A DNA stretch of 64,000 bases from Strobilurus pachycystidiatus (taxonomy: Eukaryota > Basidiomycota > Agaricomycetes > Agaricales > Physalacriaceae). Both the position numbers and the translations under genes were made by a program. The notes below the pieces were generated by a model that saw nothing but the letters and a program-made list of their open reading frames with translations, did no database searches and was not told the origin of the DNA. The stretch is taken from NCBI GenBank assembly GCA_019915135.1, contig JAHLMK010000010.1, forward strand, positions 496,001-560,000. Reading direction: 5' to 3'. Shown piece after piece: positions 1 to 12,647 of this stretch. Within the stretch, counting starts at the first letter, position 1. Every line of letters starts with the position of its first letter.

Positions 1-465
1 CGAATTGCTAGCCATGACAGTCGTGACGTTGACAATGCGGCAAAGCCAGGTGTGGCGGAGGAGAGTGAAGGCCTGCCAGACCTTTATCAGGCCAAAGAGA
101 GTGACGGAGAGCACCTCCTTGATGTTAGATCAAGGTTCGGCGAGTGCGCCTTTACTGTTATGCATCAGCCCGACTCGGACGCCGGCGTTGTCGACCAGCG
201 AATTCAGCCCTCTGCGTTCTCCACCACGCCCTTCGCAGCCACCACCGAGTCGGCCACGATCACATCGAGCAGCACAAAATGCACGTCCAGCTCCGCCGCT
301 TGAAGCGCTGCTTCCGCCTCCAATCCCGCCTCTTTGTTCCGCGCCCCGAGGTAAGTGTACCCAATGCCCTTTCTTCGCCAGGCTCTTGACGTTCTCGTAC
401 CCGAGTCCAGCCTTGCCGCCTGTAGCAAGAACCGTGCGCTTGTGGTTGACTCGTCGTCATCATCG
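1..465 (-). pseudogene. Short-chain dehydrogenase/reductase remnant
   Basis: The minus strand encodes pieces of a classical SDR enzyme spread over different frames. In order they are a Rossmann glycine motif region (TVLATGGKAGLGYENVKSL), the segment YLGARNKEAGLEAEAAL, an NAG motif (LNSLVDNAGVRVGLM) and a later strand (CRIVNVTTVMAS). Frame changes lie between the first and second pieces and again just before LNSLVDNAG, and an in-frame TGA follows NSKGALAEP. The gene runs off the left edge, so the catalytic Tyr-Lys region is not in view. Known SDRs use NAD(P) to oxidise or reduce alcohols and ketones; this copy cannot make a full enzyme without repair. Family assignment is firm; the exact start near 465 is not. 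Confidence 0.75.
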
Positions 466-958
466 GCTGAGAAGAAGTAGGAAGAAGTGTCCTCCGCACC
501 AAAGGTCAGGTCGGTGGACCGGATAGCCGAATTCAGAACGCTCCCATGTCGTTGCTCTGGCTAGCTGGCCATTATTAGTGGGCGCATGCAGTCGGGATTG
601 AGGCGCAGTAGAGGACGCATCAAAATGACCATGAAGGTGGGAGGAGAAGGTGTTCGTTTGTTTGGCTCTCAGTAGACTTCGGCACCAGTCCCTCCGCCCG
701 TCCGGTCCGACCGAACCTCTTTCGCCAGGTACTCAATCGACCTGCAATCGACTGTCATCGAGTACATCTTGTTGGCGACGATTTGACCTTGAGACTAGGC
801 TCTCAGTGACGCCGGTCTTGAATATCCAACGGCTTGGAGGCAGTGAATCCTGACTTCGTGAAGGCCTTTCCCTTCATGCAGTACGCCATGTCTAGACTTA
901 TTCGGACGACATCCTGTGTCCTCGCAGAGAATCGACTTGGTGTTACACAGGTGGCCCT
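466..958. other. Intergenic, nothing recognised
   Basis: Several short overlapping reading frames occur here but none has a recognisable domain, splice pattern or composition that suggests a gene. Confidence 0.5.
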
Positions 959-2130
959 GTCGGAAAAATCGAAACCTTGATACAAGGTCCCGTAAGTAGG
1001 TGTACAGTTGTATAAGTCTGTAAGGTGACCAGCTGCCCTATAATAATCAAATCATCATTATACGACGCTGCAAGGACATGTAATGCCTTTTGGGACTTAT
1101 AAGGGACACAGCATGTACAAGTACTTATAAGTACGTATAAGGGGCCACCGTGGCAGGCCCAAAAAAAATATAAATGGGCGCTCGCGCGCCGCAACAACCA
1201 ATGTGCATAATATCAAGCAACGTCGTGTTCAGAACTATAGAATACAAGGACCCGCGCGTATGGTTAGATCCCGTGCATAGCCCACCAAGATACAGTATTC
1301 AAGTATGTGAATGGTCAGTCAATAGTAAAAGAGGTACGTACATGAATAATAGACTGCCACCCCGAGGGCTCAAGGAAAAGACATGTGATTGATAGGCATG
1401 GAGGACATAGCACGCACAAACACGGGCCACTGATGCTGATCCAAGATGCCAGATGTACTGTATAGCGGTCAGCACCTTGACAGTGAGGCAACGAAGAAGG
1501 CGCACCAGAAAATGCGCCCATTCTTCTGTAGCCAGCAACCATCGCCACATGAGTCGCCCTCGGGCCTGCGCTGACGAGTAAGGCGGGCAGTCGCGCCATT
1601 ATCCGCGTGTATGCATCCCGTCGCAGGCGCAATGAAAGATATAGCTCGCGTGAGCTCGTAAGAACCTGGTGGCTGGTCGCTTGTCGCTGATGGTGGTGGT
1701 TGAGGTCCAAGAAAAATGGGCGGAGGTGACCAGCTTATATATCCAGCATTGGAGCATTTGCGTCATGGTCTCACGGACCCATACTCGGCGCTCGGGATCT
1801 GCTCAATTCGAAGTGATGCTTCACAGTGAGTGAGAGGCTCTTGTGGATTGCTGGTGGATAGAACAGGATAGCTATCGTGGTTGTCGGCAAGGAGCCGCAT
1901 CGGTGACGTCGCTCGCGTCGGCTTCCGCGTGTACGTTCCCGGATTCGGAAGCTCGCCGAATCCGCACGCTCCGCGTTGGCGCGCCAGAGGTCAGCTGGTT
2001 TGTAGGCCCTTATAAGTCCTTACAGAGACCTTGTAATTGACTTATGAACCGCGTACAAGGTCAGTACAAACCTCTTACAAGTATGTAATCAGCTAACAGG
2101 CCTTATAACAGAGATTCCATTTTTCCGACA
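959..2130. mobile_element. Possible non-autonomous DNA transposon (MITE-like)
   Basis: A 12-base terminal match in inverted orientation (TGTCGGAAAAAT at 959-970, its complement at 2119-2130) bounds 1172 bases without a convincing gene. Both ends carry clustered, variable copies of a short palindrome-like motif close to CCTTATAAGG: around 1005-1025, 1095-1105 and 1125-1142 on the left, and around 2010-2105 on the right. Terminal inverted repeats plus subterminal motif clusters are typical of non-autonomous hAT-like or KDZ-like elements. I found no clear target duplication, so this is probably old. The interior has only short unrecognised reading frames. Confidence 0.4.
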
Positions 2131-3022
2131 CCGTTACTACCCTTACTCAATTCCAGCCCCCGCAGGTTCCTCGCCGAGAACTCTATCGGTGCTGTATGCT
2201 CATTGCTGACCCCAGGCTGGACTACTAGCGAATATCAGGGATCAACGCGTCTCTCGAGACACGTCCGGTGGACTTTCCCCACTGACATGCTCAGCCGGTA
2301 TACACAGAAGGACATGGACCGCACTGTCCCAACTGATTGGTCGTGTGTGGTGTATCACCATCCACCCCTGGGGCTGGCAATAGGGAGCTGAGGCATTTGT
2401 GAGTCTTACTTCGCTCGTACTGGAATCATTATGGAGTCGCTAATCATACGTATAGATAGAAGTATACTTTGAAAAAGTCACGTTTCATGATGCTTGTACG
2501 GTCCAGTCATCAATCTCTCATATTCCCTCTGCCCGCCGTATGTGTGGCGCAATTCACCCTGCGACTGATGCAGGACTCTAGAGCCGACGTTGGTCGGACA
2601 GTCCGTGCGGGAACGGACGGCTCTTGCAGCATCTTACGACAAGGGAATTCCTTGAATGATCTCTCAGCTATCTAGCATTCGTAAGGAATTTCCGACTGAA
2701 CCTTTAGCGGACGGTAGAAAACTCAACCATGCCAGCAATGGTCACGCCCCCTACTGAATAGGCGGACCGCCACACGGAAGGATTTACTCTGCATGCCGCG
2801 ACATAAATGGAACCCTTGATGTGTTGGGATTATCAATCAGCGTATACATCCTTCGGTGATCGGGCCACAACGCCCATTCTTGCTACAAGCCCGGAGTGAT
2901 GATGCATACCGTACTCTTCGAATTCGCGGTTTTTCTTGGTAAGTCCTTCTGTCTGCCATCCTTATATCTGCCGTCTTTCTCTGAGGTGCCTCTCCATCCA
3001 GTCCACGAATACAACTTGAGGC
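2131..3022. other. Intergenic upstream of the DUF3533 gene
   Basis: No gene recognised. The short reading frames here have no family features. The last few hundred bases must hold the promoter of the gene that starts at 3023. Confidence 0.5.
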
Positions 3023-4547
3023 ATGAGCGAGACGGCTTCGACGCACACTATGGAGATCACAAACGCATCCACCCACACCATGGAGAAACCTCCCGTCAAT
3101 AACACACCCCTGCTTTATAGCTCACAATTCACGGACGCGTCCGTCGCGCGGGAGCGTCGTCTCTACTTGAAGTTCATCTCGATAGGGTTACTTGCCGTCT
3201 GCGTGGTGACCTTTGGCGTTTTTGGCATCTACTGGGGAGCGTTGTACAAGATACCAGACCACCAGCTCAAGGGCTGGGTGGCTGACTTTGATGGAGGAGA
3301 GGTGGGGAGTGCAGTGACACAAGGGTTACTGGCACTTTCTGGCTCCGGTCCAATACGTTGGGAGCAGGTCACGAATGTGAGCGAGGCTGATGTGCCTCGT
3401 CTTACCGTGGAGGAGAAGGCATGGCTCGCTGTCGTTGGTATGCTTCGCTCTATTCAATGCTACGTGGTATGCATCTGACGAAAGACTTTCAGTGCATCCC
3501 AATGCAACACGAAATCTCGACAACGCGCATGCGGACTACAACTCCTCGGCCGCTATCACGCTCTACGGCGTTGAAGCCCGTCATGAAGGCGCTTATCGGA
3601 ATTTCCTCCGTCCAACTGCCGAAGACGCCCTGGACGCAATAACGCTGAAATTCAGACTACAGCGTGTCGCCAACATGAGCACCGTTACGCTCAATACACT
3701 GGCTTCAATTTCTCCTCAGGCCATCGCCGACCCAATCAACTATCGTCTCGTCAACTTGCGTCCGTTCGACTTCTCGGTCGGGTCGGCCGTAACCTTCATT
3801 GGCATGATCTACATTGTCATCCTCACGTTCTTTCTTGTCACCATTGGCGGTATTGCCCGGGAGATGTCCGGTCTCGAGAAGAAGCTCGCGACAGGCAGCC
3901 TCATAAGGGTTCGCCTGATCTCGACGGCGACCGCCTACTTCTTTGTCAGCCTCTCATACTCCCTTCTGAGTCGGGCCTTCCAGGTTGACTTTTCACGGAA
4001 GTAAGCCAATTCTTTTCTGAGGTCGAAATGGTCTCCTGATACACATCCCTGATAGGTTCGGTCATTCAGGATTCCTTATCTTCTGGATGGTAAACTTCGT
4101 CGGCATGCTGAGTCTCGGATTGGCGCTCGAATCTATGGTCACGCTGCTCACGCCGCGCTTCATCGCCTTCTTCCTCGTCTTTTGGATCATCAGTGAGTCG
4201 TCTCCTCGCTGCTGGACATACTGTTTCCCCTGCTAATAAATGCTCCAAGTCAACGTTTCCGTGTGCTTCATGCCGATAGAATTGTTACCCCACTTCTATC
4301 GATACGGCTACGCGGTCCCTTTCTATAGCATGTCGCGCGTTACTCGTACGATTCTCTTCTCGACTAAGAACGAAGGTATGGTAATATCGTATTCGGGTGT
4401 ACTTATTTAGATTACTAACGAATTGTCATTCTAGTGGGGATGCACTTCGGTACCATCATCGCATGGGCGGTCTTGTGGTCCATAACACTTCCTACATTCG
4501 TGTGGTACAGAAGACGTTCGCTTCTTAAGGCAGATGCGAGGGTGTGA
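3023..4547 (+). CDS. DUF3533 / SNG1-type multi-pass membrane protein
   Basis: Five exons (3023-3437, 3493-4000, 4056-4192, 4250-4375, 4435-4547) splice to 432 aa. The N-terminal tail is followed by a membrane helix (LAVCVVTFGVFGIYWGALY) and a non-cytosolic loop with several N-x-S/T sites. Then come four to five helices, including TFIGMIYIVILTFFLVTIG and the stretch after FGHSGFL. The late motif HFYRYGYAVPFYSMSR, followed by a helix and a basic tail (WYRRRSLLK), is characteristic of the DUF3533 family. Its yeast member SNG1 is linked to nitrosoguanidine resistance and plasma-membrane lipid asymmetry. All four introns are GT..AG and 55-59 bases long. The first ATG of three nearby in-frame ATGs was chosen. 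A role in drug tolerance is inferred from the family only. Confidence 0.85.
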
Positions 4548-5069
4548 GATGACATGGCAGCGTCTGTTGGTGTGGCAAACTTGAACGGACTTTGATTGAT
4601 ACTTATATGCGAACAATAATGATAGATTCATGATTGCCATTCGATTTTCCTTCAGTGTCATGTACGGTCTCTACCTTAGATTGATAGTGAGTGCTGTAAC
4701 TAGATTGGCTAGCTGGCCAAGTTGGCCATCGTCATGATCATGCACAAGAAAGGATAACTAACAGGAGCGCTCGGTTCCTCGCTGCTACAATTGCGCAGAT
4801 GGACTGGTAGTCATGGGCTTGTAACGTGGATATACGAGCTCCGGGGCATGACAAGTGAAAATAAAGTTTCACGAGGAGCAGAAAATGCCAGGCGAGGAAC
4901 CTGGAAGAAAGGAATGAAGGATCACACGGCGCGTTCCAAACAAAAAATCGAAAGAAAAGACCACTATACCCCGAACTCTCGTCATGTATGCAGATGAATA
5001 GCGAATATCATTGTCAACAACTTGGATTAGGTCAAAGTTAGTGTGAGTACAGCCTCAGAGCGCTCAGTT
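4548..5069. other. Convergent 3' spacer
   Basis: This lies between the stop of the DUF3533 gene and the stop of F-box paralog 1 on the other strand. It is AT-rich with short frames only; no gene seen. Confidence 0.6.
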
Positions 5070-7299
5070 TTATACATCTTTCGAAACAACCTCGTGGCCA
5101 CAAAACTCGTAGAAAAAACCGTGATGTTGCATGGTATCACCCGTGCATCCCAGTCTAGTCTTCTCAGCTGGATCAAGGATGACCGCCCATTCCCCGTGCT
5201 CGGTGTGCTCCTGAAAACTAGGGATCAGAGAAAGTCTGGACGTTGAGGAGCCTGACTTACGAACGCGACTTGCCATTTGAAGAGTGACATCATCCCGTCT
5301 TCCGAGTTGCTGCATTTTTTACAGACGAACAACATATCGAGACGATTCATCTCATCCCATTGAGTGCTCTCGGCTGGAAGATCGCAAATCTCCAGCAAGT
5401 GCATGCGATGAGGACTTCGTGCAGGCGTGAAGTCCGGTCGCCACCGAGGCACAGACACCCGAGAGTATTCCTCCAGAGGGTTCGACAAAGTGCAAGAGTG
5501 GTACAAAACATCAAGATAAGACAAGTCTCGGGAGCAGTGGTCGCATTTCCAGACATACATGGCCAGTTCTGCCTCTGCCGGTAATCCCAATACGTCGAGT
5601 TTGTCACTCAGTATCGCCTTCATGCGTAAAAAGACGTTGATCCATATCCTAGCAAATATACCAGTGTTCAAAAACTCTTCCCAGTAGATGGTCACAATTG
5701 GATCAGACTCAAAGATGAGAGTTCGGAAGGGCTCCTCATAAGCGAGGTCGATGGGGTTGATTGTCTTGGTACGCCAGTGCTTTGCAATTGGACGAAGAAA
5801 TCCATCCCAGCGATCAGATATCGTGCTCGGGAATTGGGGCTCCGAAGTCTGCTTCTCCGTGAAGAACGTGATATCAGGTTCATTCCACTTCCAGACTACA
5901 TTGCCAGTGTCGCTCAATATCAGGTCGAGAATAACAAGTGTAGGCAAAACATACTTTGGTCGGTCAGGTGCTGGGCCTTTCGGACAAGTTCGTGTTTAAA
6001 CAGGAGGTTCGTAGTATTCTTGCGATACATATCACTGACAGCATCCCAGCCTTGATCACGAAAGTGTGATACGATGCTGCATTCATGGCGTCAATACTAT
6101 CGAACACGGCGATAAAGGTTATCTGACCACTGAGTTCGTTCTTGTTCGTAACTGTGGATCTGAAAGACATTGCGCCAATACAGCGAATCTAGAAACTTCT
6201 GACACCGATCGCCGTGCTGCAGGAAGTAAAGTGAGATTGGCATTCAGCCCTCTGGCGTGAGCTGACCTGACGGAGGGTTTTCATGCTTTCCACTACTGCA
6301 ACTCTCCTGTTCCGCTGTGTCTCCGGATCTCCATGGCAAAACTCGTTGATCAGACGTTTGATGGACGGGACATGATAGAGCACAATGCGTCGTTCTACTT
6401 AGTGTGAGCCTGCGACGCGCGTTCATAAGTAGAGTGAACTGTTTACCGCTATCGTGGTCGTAGTAGTCGTAAGTTGGGACAAGACTTTGGAGGTCCTCTC
6501 GAGAACAAGGTATAATCGGAAGCCTCGACATGCTATTAGCATGCAGGTCATAAGAACTAGGATTCTAGCGTACCCCGGCGTCGAGCGGAGACAGGCATGA
6601 CAAAGCCTTGTGTAGACTTCCCACTGGACTTTCTTTGTTGGCTTAGCGCACCTCTAGCAATCTTGTGAACATTTGTCATGGCATAAGAAAGGGAAGGAGT
6701 ACCATGCAACGTTCCCCAAACAGAAACCTCATAAAATCAACCTCACGAACACCGTCCGGACTTGAAGGTATCCGACGGCGGCGGTTCGCCGCCCAGAACG
6801 GAGTGTCAAGCATGATTGCCTCGTAGTTCCTACGTGCGGCCTTCCAGATTTCGCTGCACTCGTCAAGTATCACGCGGGCATTTTTGTCACTGTAGTGGCG
6901 CAGCCTGACGAGGTCGAGTGGTTCTAGATGACAATAGATCTGCATCCAAAGTGCAGGATGAGAAAAAGGGCGCACACGGAGGGAACGAGAAGTGCTCACA
7001 AGAAGCTTGATTTCTAGAGGGAGTGATTGAAAGGATGACGATGACAGGAGGCCCCCCTTCTCGAGAGGCGCCGTCGGAAAATGCTGTTGCTTTGGGTCTT
7101 CGAATTTGTTGTTGCCGCCCTTAGAAGCATCAGCCAGTACGACGTCCCTCTCGGTCTCGCCTTGACCTGGTGATTGTGCCGGCACGTCCAATTTACGGCG
7201 CTTGCGGCGCGGTCTTTCAGAAGAAGTGTGAGAGGACTTCTCGATGTTGTCTTCCTCAAGACAACGTTTGATCGAGGAATGTAATGGCCTCGCATCCAT
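5070..7299 (-). CDS. F-box/cysteine-cluster protein, paralog 1
   Basis: Nine exons on the minus strand (7299-7000, 6939-6703, 6653-6574, 6532-6447, 6397-6267, 6216-6131, 6076-5955, 5895-5261, 5210-5070) give 605 aa. The N-terminus is basic with an NLS-like run (RPRRKRRKL). The F-box is split by intron 1 (LPLEIKLL / IYCHLEPLDLVRLRH). A CX2C-X15-CX2C cluster spans the exon 2/3 junction (CMRC...CHAC). The C-terminal half has an EEPF motif, a CX2C-X11-HXC finger (CDHC...HSC) and a late CKKC pair. F-box proteins usually link substrates to SCF ubiquitin ligases through Skp1; that role is inferred. Exon 2 carries 24 extra bases compared with paralogs 2-4 and 6. Intact and complete as read. Confidence 0.8.
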
Positions 7300-7411
7300 A
7301 ATTGGGGATGAGTAGTGAATGAGTCTCGGGTGAGATGGAAGATATAATGGTATGAGAGTAGAGTGTTGTGGAATGGATGACGGCCCGGGAGTTGATGCAT
7401 GGCCTAATTGT

Positions 7412-7419
7412 CTTTTATA
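7412..7419 (-). promoter_or_regulatory. TATA box of F-box paralog 1
   Basis: TATAAAAG on the minus strand, about 113 bases upstream of the ATG at 7299. The same motif precedes paralog 2. Confidence 0.55.
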
Positions 7420-8370
7420 GAGCGGCGCGGACAATGATGGAGCGCAGAGGCGAAGATCAGCACATAGAACAATAACACTGGCGATCTTAGGTCCAAAGAA
7501 GGCTGAATGCTGATTGGCCTCGAAGAGCATCGACCAAATAGTCGACGCCGGTTTGACGGGAATTCGGGGGGAACCAATACATGTTCCTGTTCCAGGGCAT
7601 ACCGCGATTCAAGGTGGTGAACTGTGCGTGTTTCCTGTCAGGGATCGTCGATGGGCGCAATGACAGTGAGCTCAGAGCGGCGAGTGATGATCGATGATGG
7701 CGGCATTGGACAAGAAGCCTCGATCAGGCTTTTTCTCTGCTTTTTCTCTCACCATTCGATCTTCGAGATCATGACCACGACGCACTCGCCGCCGCCTCGC
7801 CTGCGAGTAAAATGACCATGGACAGCAATCTTATCCACCCTCCGAGCGGCGTATACGGAGGAGCACACAGATTGGCACTTTTTTTCGAAATTTTCGACAG
7901 TCAGCAACTGCGCCCCGTACATTTCTTCGCCACGGAGGCCTCACAAAAGGATGCGCGACATGAACTAGACGAGGACACGGCCAAGACTAAGGCAATTCTA
8001 GGACGACGCGCCGCTCACGACGGATTCGGAGATGTACCCCACTACGCTCCCAAACACTTTCTATCCCAGACCCATATTGCCCGACTTATCGCAGCAATTA
8101 CAGAGGGCGCTTGGCTTTGGCTGCTGGGATGGCTGTTCGCTCCAAACTGGGACGTAGGAGTGTGCGGCGCCAAGAATTGGGCGATGATTATATTCATATT
8201 TGTCATATTTCTTAGGACGACCACACAGCGCAGGACATAAGATATTACTGTACAGCATGAGGAACCTTATAAGAATCATATCTGGTGTAATATTGTCCCA
8301 AACGCGGGTATCAATGGCGTACATGAAAAACATGAAGCTCATATTTTGTATCGAGAACAGTGAGTATAAC
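7420..8370. other. Spacer between F-box paralogs 1 and 2
   Basis: This holds the upstream region of paralog 1 and the 3' flank of paralog 2. A 142-codon plus-strand frame (7812-8240) has a hydrophobic C-terminal part (LWLLGWLF, IIFIFVIFL) but no intron signals or recognisable domain, so I do not call it a gene. A stretch near 7690-7740 resembles one near 11130-11180 upstream of paralog 2 (a shared genomic-neighbour motif around GATGGC.GC..ACAAGA), suggesting the flanks were duplicated along with the genes. Confidence 0.4.
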
Positions 8371-10490
8371 CTATCGTGGCGGTTCTATGACCGCCCATTC
8401 CTGCTGCTTCCCTGTATACAACTGTGATCCCGATGAGTAAACTCAGCGAATGTCAAGCTCAGTGGATGTGACTCACAAATGCCCCACGCCATCTCAAGAT
8501 GTGATTCGACCATATTGGATCATCGCAAGATACGCATTGGAACGAGAAGTCAAGACGCTCCATATCTTCCCATGTTGTCGAACAACGGTCAAGCTTGCAG
8601 AGCTCGAGTAGTCGCCTTCGATGAGCACTAGATTCGACTTTAAAGTCCGCTCTCCACTGTGGCGGGGAACGAATGAGAGTTCCCTCGCGATCGAGAGGAA
8701 CCGCCCGCCTACATGAGTGTCGAAGGATCTCAGGGTAGACCTCTTCTCGAAAGCAGTATTTGCATTTCCAGACATACACGGCCAGCGCAGGGTTGGTCGG
8801 CAAGTTTTGCGCCTCCAATTTCTGCGATAACATCGCGTCCATCCGTACACGTACATTCTCCAAAGCATCGAGGAACACAGAGGGAGATATGTCGCCCCAA
8901 TCAATATAATCCTCCAGGTTCGTCTCAAATAGCAGTGACCGAAACGGTTCCTCGTAAGCTATGTCGATTGGATTGATGGACCGGTTGTACTTGCAGGCTT
9001 CGCGGTGGCAAGACAGAAATGTATCCCACCGATTAGCCATGATGACCTGACAGCGTTGGAGCCTTCGCTCTTCCATGAACTCCATGAGCGAGGGGCGAAT
9101 GTTTGCCCAGACTACAGAGGAAATACATTAGTCACTGAGAGAAATGAATATAGAGAACTGACTTCGATCCGTAAGTGCTTGAGGTTTACGGACGTGTGGG
9201 TTTTCCAATAGAAGTTTTAGTGTATCCTTGTAGTCAAGCACGGTGCCCCAGCCTTGATCACGCAGGCGGTGAACGATGCTACATTTCTGTCGGTAAGTGT
9301 GGAGGCAGTGGAAAGGAAGCAGGTGCCTTACGCTTCCCGTCGTCCATCTCGAAGCTTGTCAAGCTCTCTGGACCTGTCCCGTCCTAGGTGGCGAACGAAG
9401 ACTTCGCACTCATTCACATGCTACATCGAGTTCAGCAGACGTTCTCTCCCATAAGTCGAAAGGGCCTTACTTCACGAAGTTTGGCTATCCTTCCCAGGAT
9501 CACAGACTCTCTGATATGGTATTGCATACTCCTCGGATCCAGGCCATCAAGTGCAACCTCCAACTTCTTCAAAGACGGAATATGATAGAGAGTTTTACCA
9601 CTCCGGCCTGTCAATTGTCAATACGACATGCAATGTCGCTGAAGATCCCTGCTTACCTTCCCGATAAGTTGGTACCAGGTGCTTGAGATCGACCGAGAAA
9701 AAGGAGATCGGCAGACTAGCTCATATCCTTCAGCATTGAGCGGCAATCATGCATTGATAGGTCGTTCACGTTACCTGCCAGTGTAGGGTGCGATGTGGAG
9801 GCAAGCCGGGCAGAGCCTTATATAAACCTGCCATTGGACCTTTTGAGTCGGATTCTCGCATTTCTGTCGGTCTAATCAGCAATTTTAACTGGCGTCAGGG
9901 ATGAGACGTACCATGCAACGCTCTCCAAACAGGACTCTCATGAAGTCTACCTCACGAACGCCGTCCGGTGTAGCAGGTATGAGGTTCAATGAATGGTCCG
10001 CCCTCTCAAAATTCTCGCGTGCGGCCCTCCAGATGTCGTCGCACTCGTCGAGAGCCACACGAGCTTCTTTGCAACTCAGATGGCGTAGCCGGATGAGATC
10101 TCGTGGTTCCAAGTAACAATAAATCTAGGAATTATTGGGAATGTAGCGACGCACGAGGAAAAGAAGACTGACAAGGAGCTTAATCTCCAGAGGGAGATCT
10201 TGGAAGGACGAAGATGACAGAAGGCCTCCCATCTTGGGGCGTCGAGCTGGACAACTCTGTGGCGTACGAGACATCGCTTCTTCGTTAATGTCTTCATGAT
10301 CGTTGGGCAAATTCTCGCCGCCGAAAGCATCGTCATCTTCTGCCATGCCTATATCATCCGCAGTAGACGACTGCGCTACAAGTTCCGTTCTACGGCGTTT
10401 GTGGCGCAATGCACGAGCAGGCTCGGCGTTCTTGTAATTATCTTGCTCCAGTTTGCGTTTGGACGAAGAAGCTACGGCTCGCTTGACCAT
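8371..10490 (-). CDS. F-box/cysteine-cluster protein, paralog 2
   Basis: Nine exons (10490-10173, 10124-9912, 9863-9775, 9715-9657, 9607-9471, 9420-9332, 9278-9163, 9111-8477, 8421-8371) give 568 aa, with the same phase at every junction as the other five paralogs. In order: basic N-terminus (KRKLEQD, RHKRRRTEL), F-box (LPLEIKLL / IYCYLEPRDLIRLRHLS), CX2C-X15-CX2C cluster (CMKC...CPAC), a linker, then EEPF, the CX2C-X11-HXC finger (CKYC...HSC) and a CVSC pair. The last exon is short (16 residues, ending in EWAVIEPPR) compared with 46-48 residues in paralogs 1 and 4-6. The start was set at the ATG opening MVKRAVASSS, which aligns with paralog 3. Likely SCF substrate adaptor, inferred from the F-box only. 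Confidence 0.8.
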
Positions 10491-10575
10491 CGTTGATTGC
10501 AGGTGATGGAGGAGATGTAGATGCTGGTGGAAGTGAGGGTGCTGTTGGGCAGACAGAGTGATGATTCGCGACCGT

Positions 10576-10583
10576 CTTTTATA
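10576..10583 (-). promoter_or_regulatory. TATA box of F-box paralog 2
   Basis: TATAAAAG on the minus strand, 86 bases upstream of the ATG at 10490. Confidence 0.55.
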
Positions 10584-12514
10584 GGCATTTCTGACGACAG
10601 TGGGAATCAAGGAGACGAGCTCGGCGAGGATCAGCGCGTCCATGATTGACGTCCTATTGTTTTGTTAGCGCGTTACATCCATGAACAACAGAGCAATCAA
10701 CTGACGACCAATGCGATCATATGGTCGCCGGAGTATTCACATAGTCGAGGCGCAAGCAATATGCAGCCTGATACTGCCAAGTATCTGAGCTGGAATCAAG
10801 GAATAGTGGGCCATCGCGTCTGAAATATGGCCAGCCAGACTCGGAGCCCAATGTTGGAAGGTGCTTGCAAGTGCTGGCGTTGAAACCATGACCGACGACG
10901 GTCCCGTTTCCTGAGGCGCAAAGTCGGCGGTAAACGCTGTGGCGTATGAGCCTTGGAATCTGTTGGGGCCCTCATGTTCGCTAGCATCACAGAGCGCGTC
11001 GTTTTCCTTAGAAAAGTTGCGACTTGCATGAGTAATTGTTGAGCCAATGTACAAAACTTGTGGCGCGGTCGCAGGGAGCTCAGGTGTCTTCGTTCAACGG
11101 GGAAGGTGATGGTTACGAGCAGGTCGTTTTGGCCAATGATGGCAGCGGACAAGACGCTCGATCATCTCTTTCCTTCTGACCATCTGTCGAAAATACACGG
11201 CGGCCTCGTCGCAGCCTAGGGCTTCACCGACCAAGATTCTGAGTGTGTATTTACGAGTTGCTTCTCGCTATCTACAGGCCCTCGTCAGAGGATGTCCGGT
11301 CGCCGTAAACAACAGTGCTCTACGACAGCCAGCATACACACACTTTCCTTCCCGTCGCTACGGATTCTCGTCAAAGCCTTGGACATCAAGCATTGGAAAG
11401 TGATGGACGCCGAGCAGAGCGCAGACGATGCCAGGGCTCTTGGAGGGGAAGGAAATGTCTCGGGACTCGACGGGATGGTATGACTTTAGTCTTTCCTTCC
11501 GAGAAAGACCCACTGACTATTTTCAGACACGCCAACTATGAAATCTGAGTCGCTTCTGGAGCAAGAACGACTACTGTATGTCGGTCTTGACGCGTTCAAC
11601 CGAGCTTTGCGGCGGTCTCGTAGAGTCGTACGGTTACCCAAAAACAAGCGGAACACTCAGCCATTCAGCCACGGATGCCAACGTCGAGAGCAGTTCTTAC
11701 GGGATCTTGTGAGCTCGGAGATCGACCGAGACTGTTTCTGGAGGTCATTTTGCACATTATCTATTGCTATCTGATAGTATGTCGAAACATCCTCCGTCGC
11801 GAAGTCCTTCTGATTGGTATTACAGGTCAAGTTCGGAAAGCTGGGACGCGTAGCAAGATCCGGAGATGGACATGGACAAGGAGGGCGGGGGACGCGTCGT
11901 CGAAGGAGGATACGCCAAGAGTATGCTACGATCATATTCCATCCGAGAACAATGCTCACTAGGTTTAGGCAAGGCGGAAACATATTACGAACGCACGGCT
12001 TTGCTCGGAATGAGTCGCTGAGCGCTACAAGAAAGAAAGGCGCCATAGGAGCATTGACAGAATTCTGGAAAAGACCGTTGTCAGCGACGAAGAAGTGAAC
12101 CCAGTGCCGTTATCTGTCTGGTCTGTCAGAGCTGGTCTCTTGTGGTTCGTCGTTGAATGCTCATTATTGGCTAGGTATGGCTTGTATCATCTTGCTGTAC
12201 AACGGAACGGGCGGACTACTTACCAGAAAAATCGGAGTCCTTGTGTGGCGACTATTTCTGTGGGCCCACCGAATTCAGAACCGTGTCGCTCACCGGGAAA
12301 CCAACTCTGTGGGCTTACGTTGATAGTTTCGTCGCCTCGGGTCTTTGTACAGTCCCTTTGCCACTCGGGACCTCTCTTTGATCAGATGCCGAATCTTGGA
12401 CCAGCGATGCCGTCCCATTGTTCCAGCGACAATGCGCAGGGTCGGCCCCGCCTCTTGTCAGACCAGTATGGTTATCTCCTAATCTGGCGCGATCAATGCA
12501 ACAAAGTGAGGGGG
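10584..12514. other. Intergenic with unresolved frames
   Basis: No gene can be supported. A plus-strand frame at 11292-11483 ends at a good donor-like site, but joining it to the next acceptor (about 11526) reaches a stop within five codons. A segment near 11713-11775 encodes RLFLEVILHIIYCYL, which faintly resembles the F-box core of the neighbouring paralogs but lacks the intron and everything downstream. It could be a decayed fragment or chance. Confidence 0.35.
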
Positions 12515-12520
12515 TATAAA
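12515..12520 (+). promoter_or_regulatory. TATA box of the acidic protein gene
   Basis: TATAAA in GGGGTATAAAGCA, 128 bases before the ATG at 12648. A pyrimidine-rich leader (CTTTCTCTCC) lies between them. Confidence 0.6.
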
Positions 12521-12647
12521 GCATAGGCCCGTGACTCTAGAGTTTCTCTTCACTTTACCACCACCTGTCGAGCTCTCCCCGCAAGAGATCTCACCCAGCT
12601 ACCAGCTACTTTCTCTCCAAACGCAACTCGCAGCAACATAGTCGACG

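Noticed and set aside
7812..8240. A 142-codon plus-strand frame with hydrophobic C-terminus
   Set aside because: No splice signals, homology or paralog elsewhere in the window; it lies in a duplicated flank between two F-box genes.
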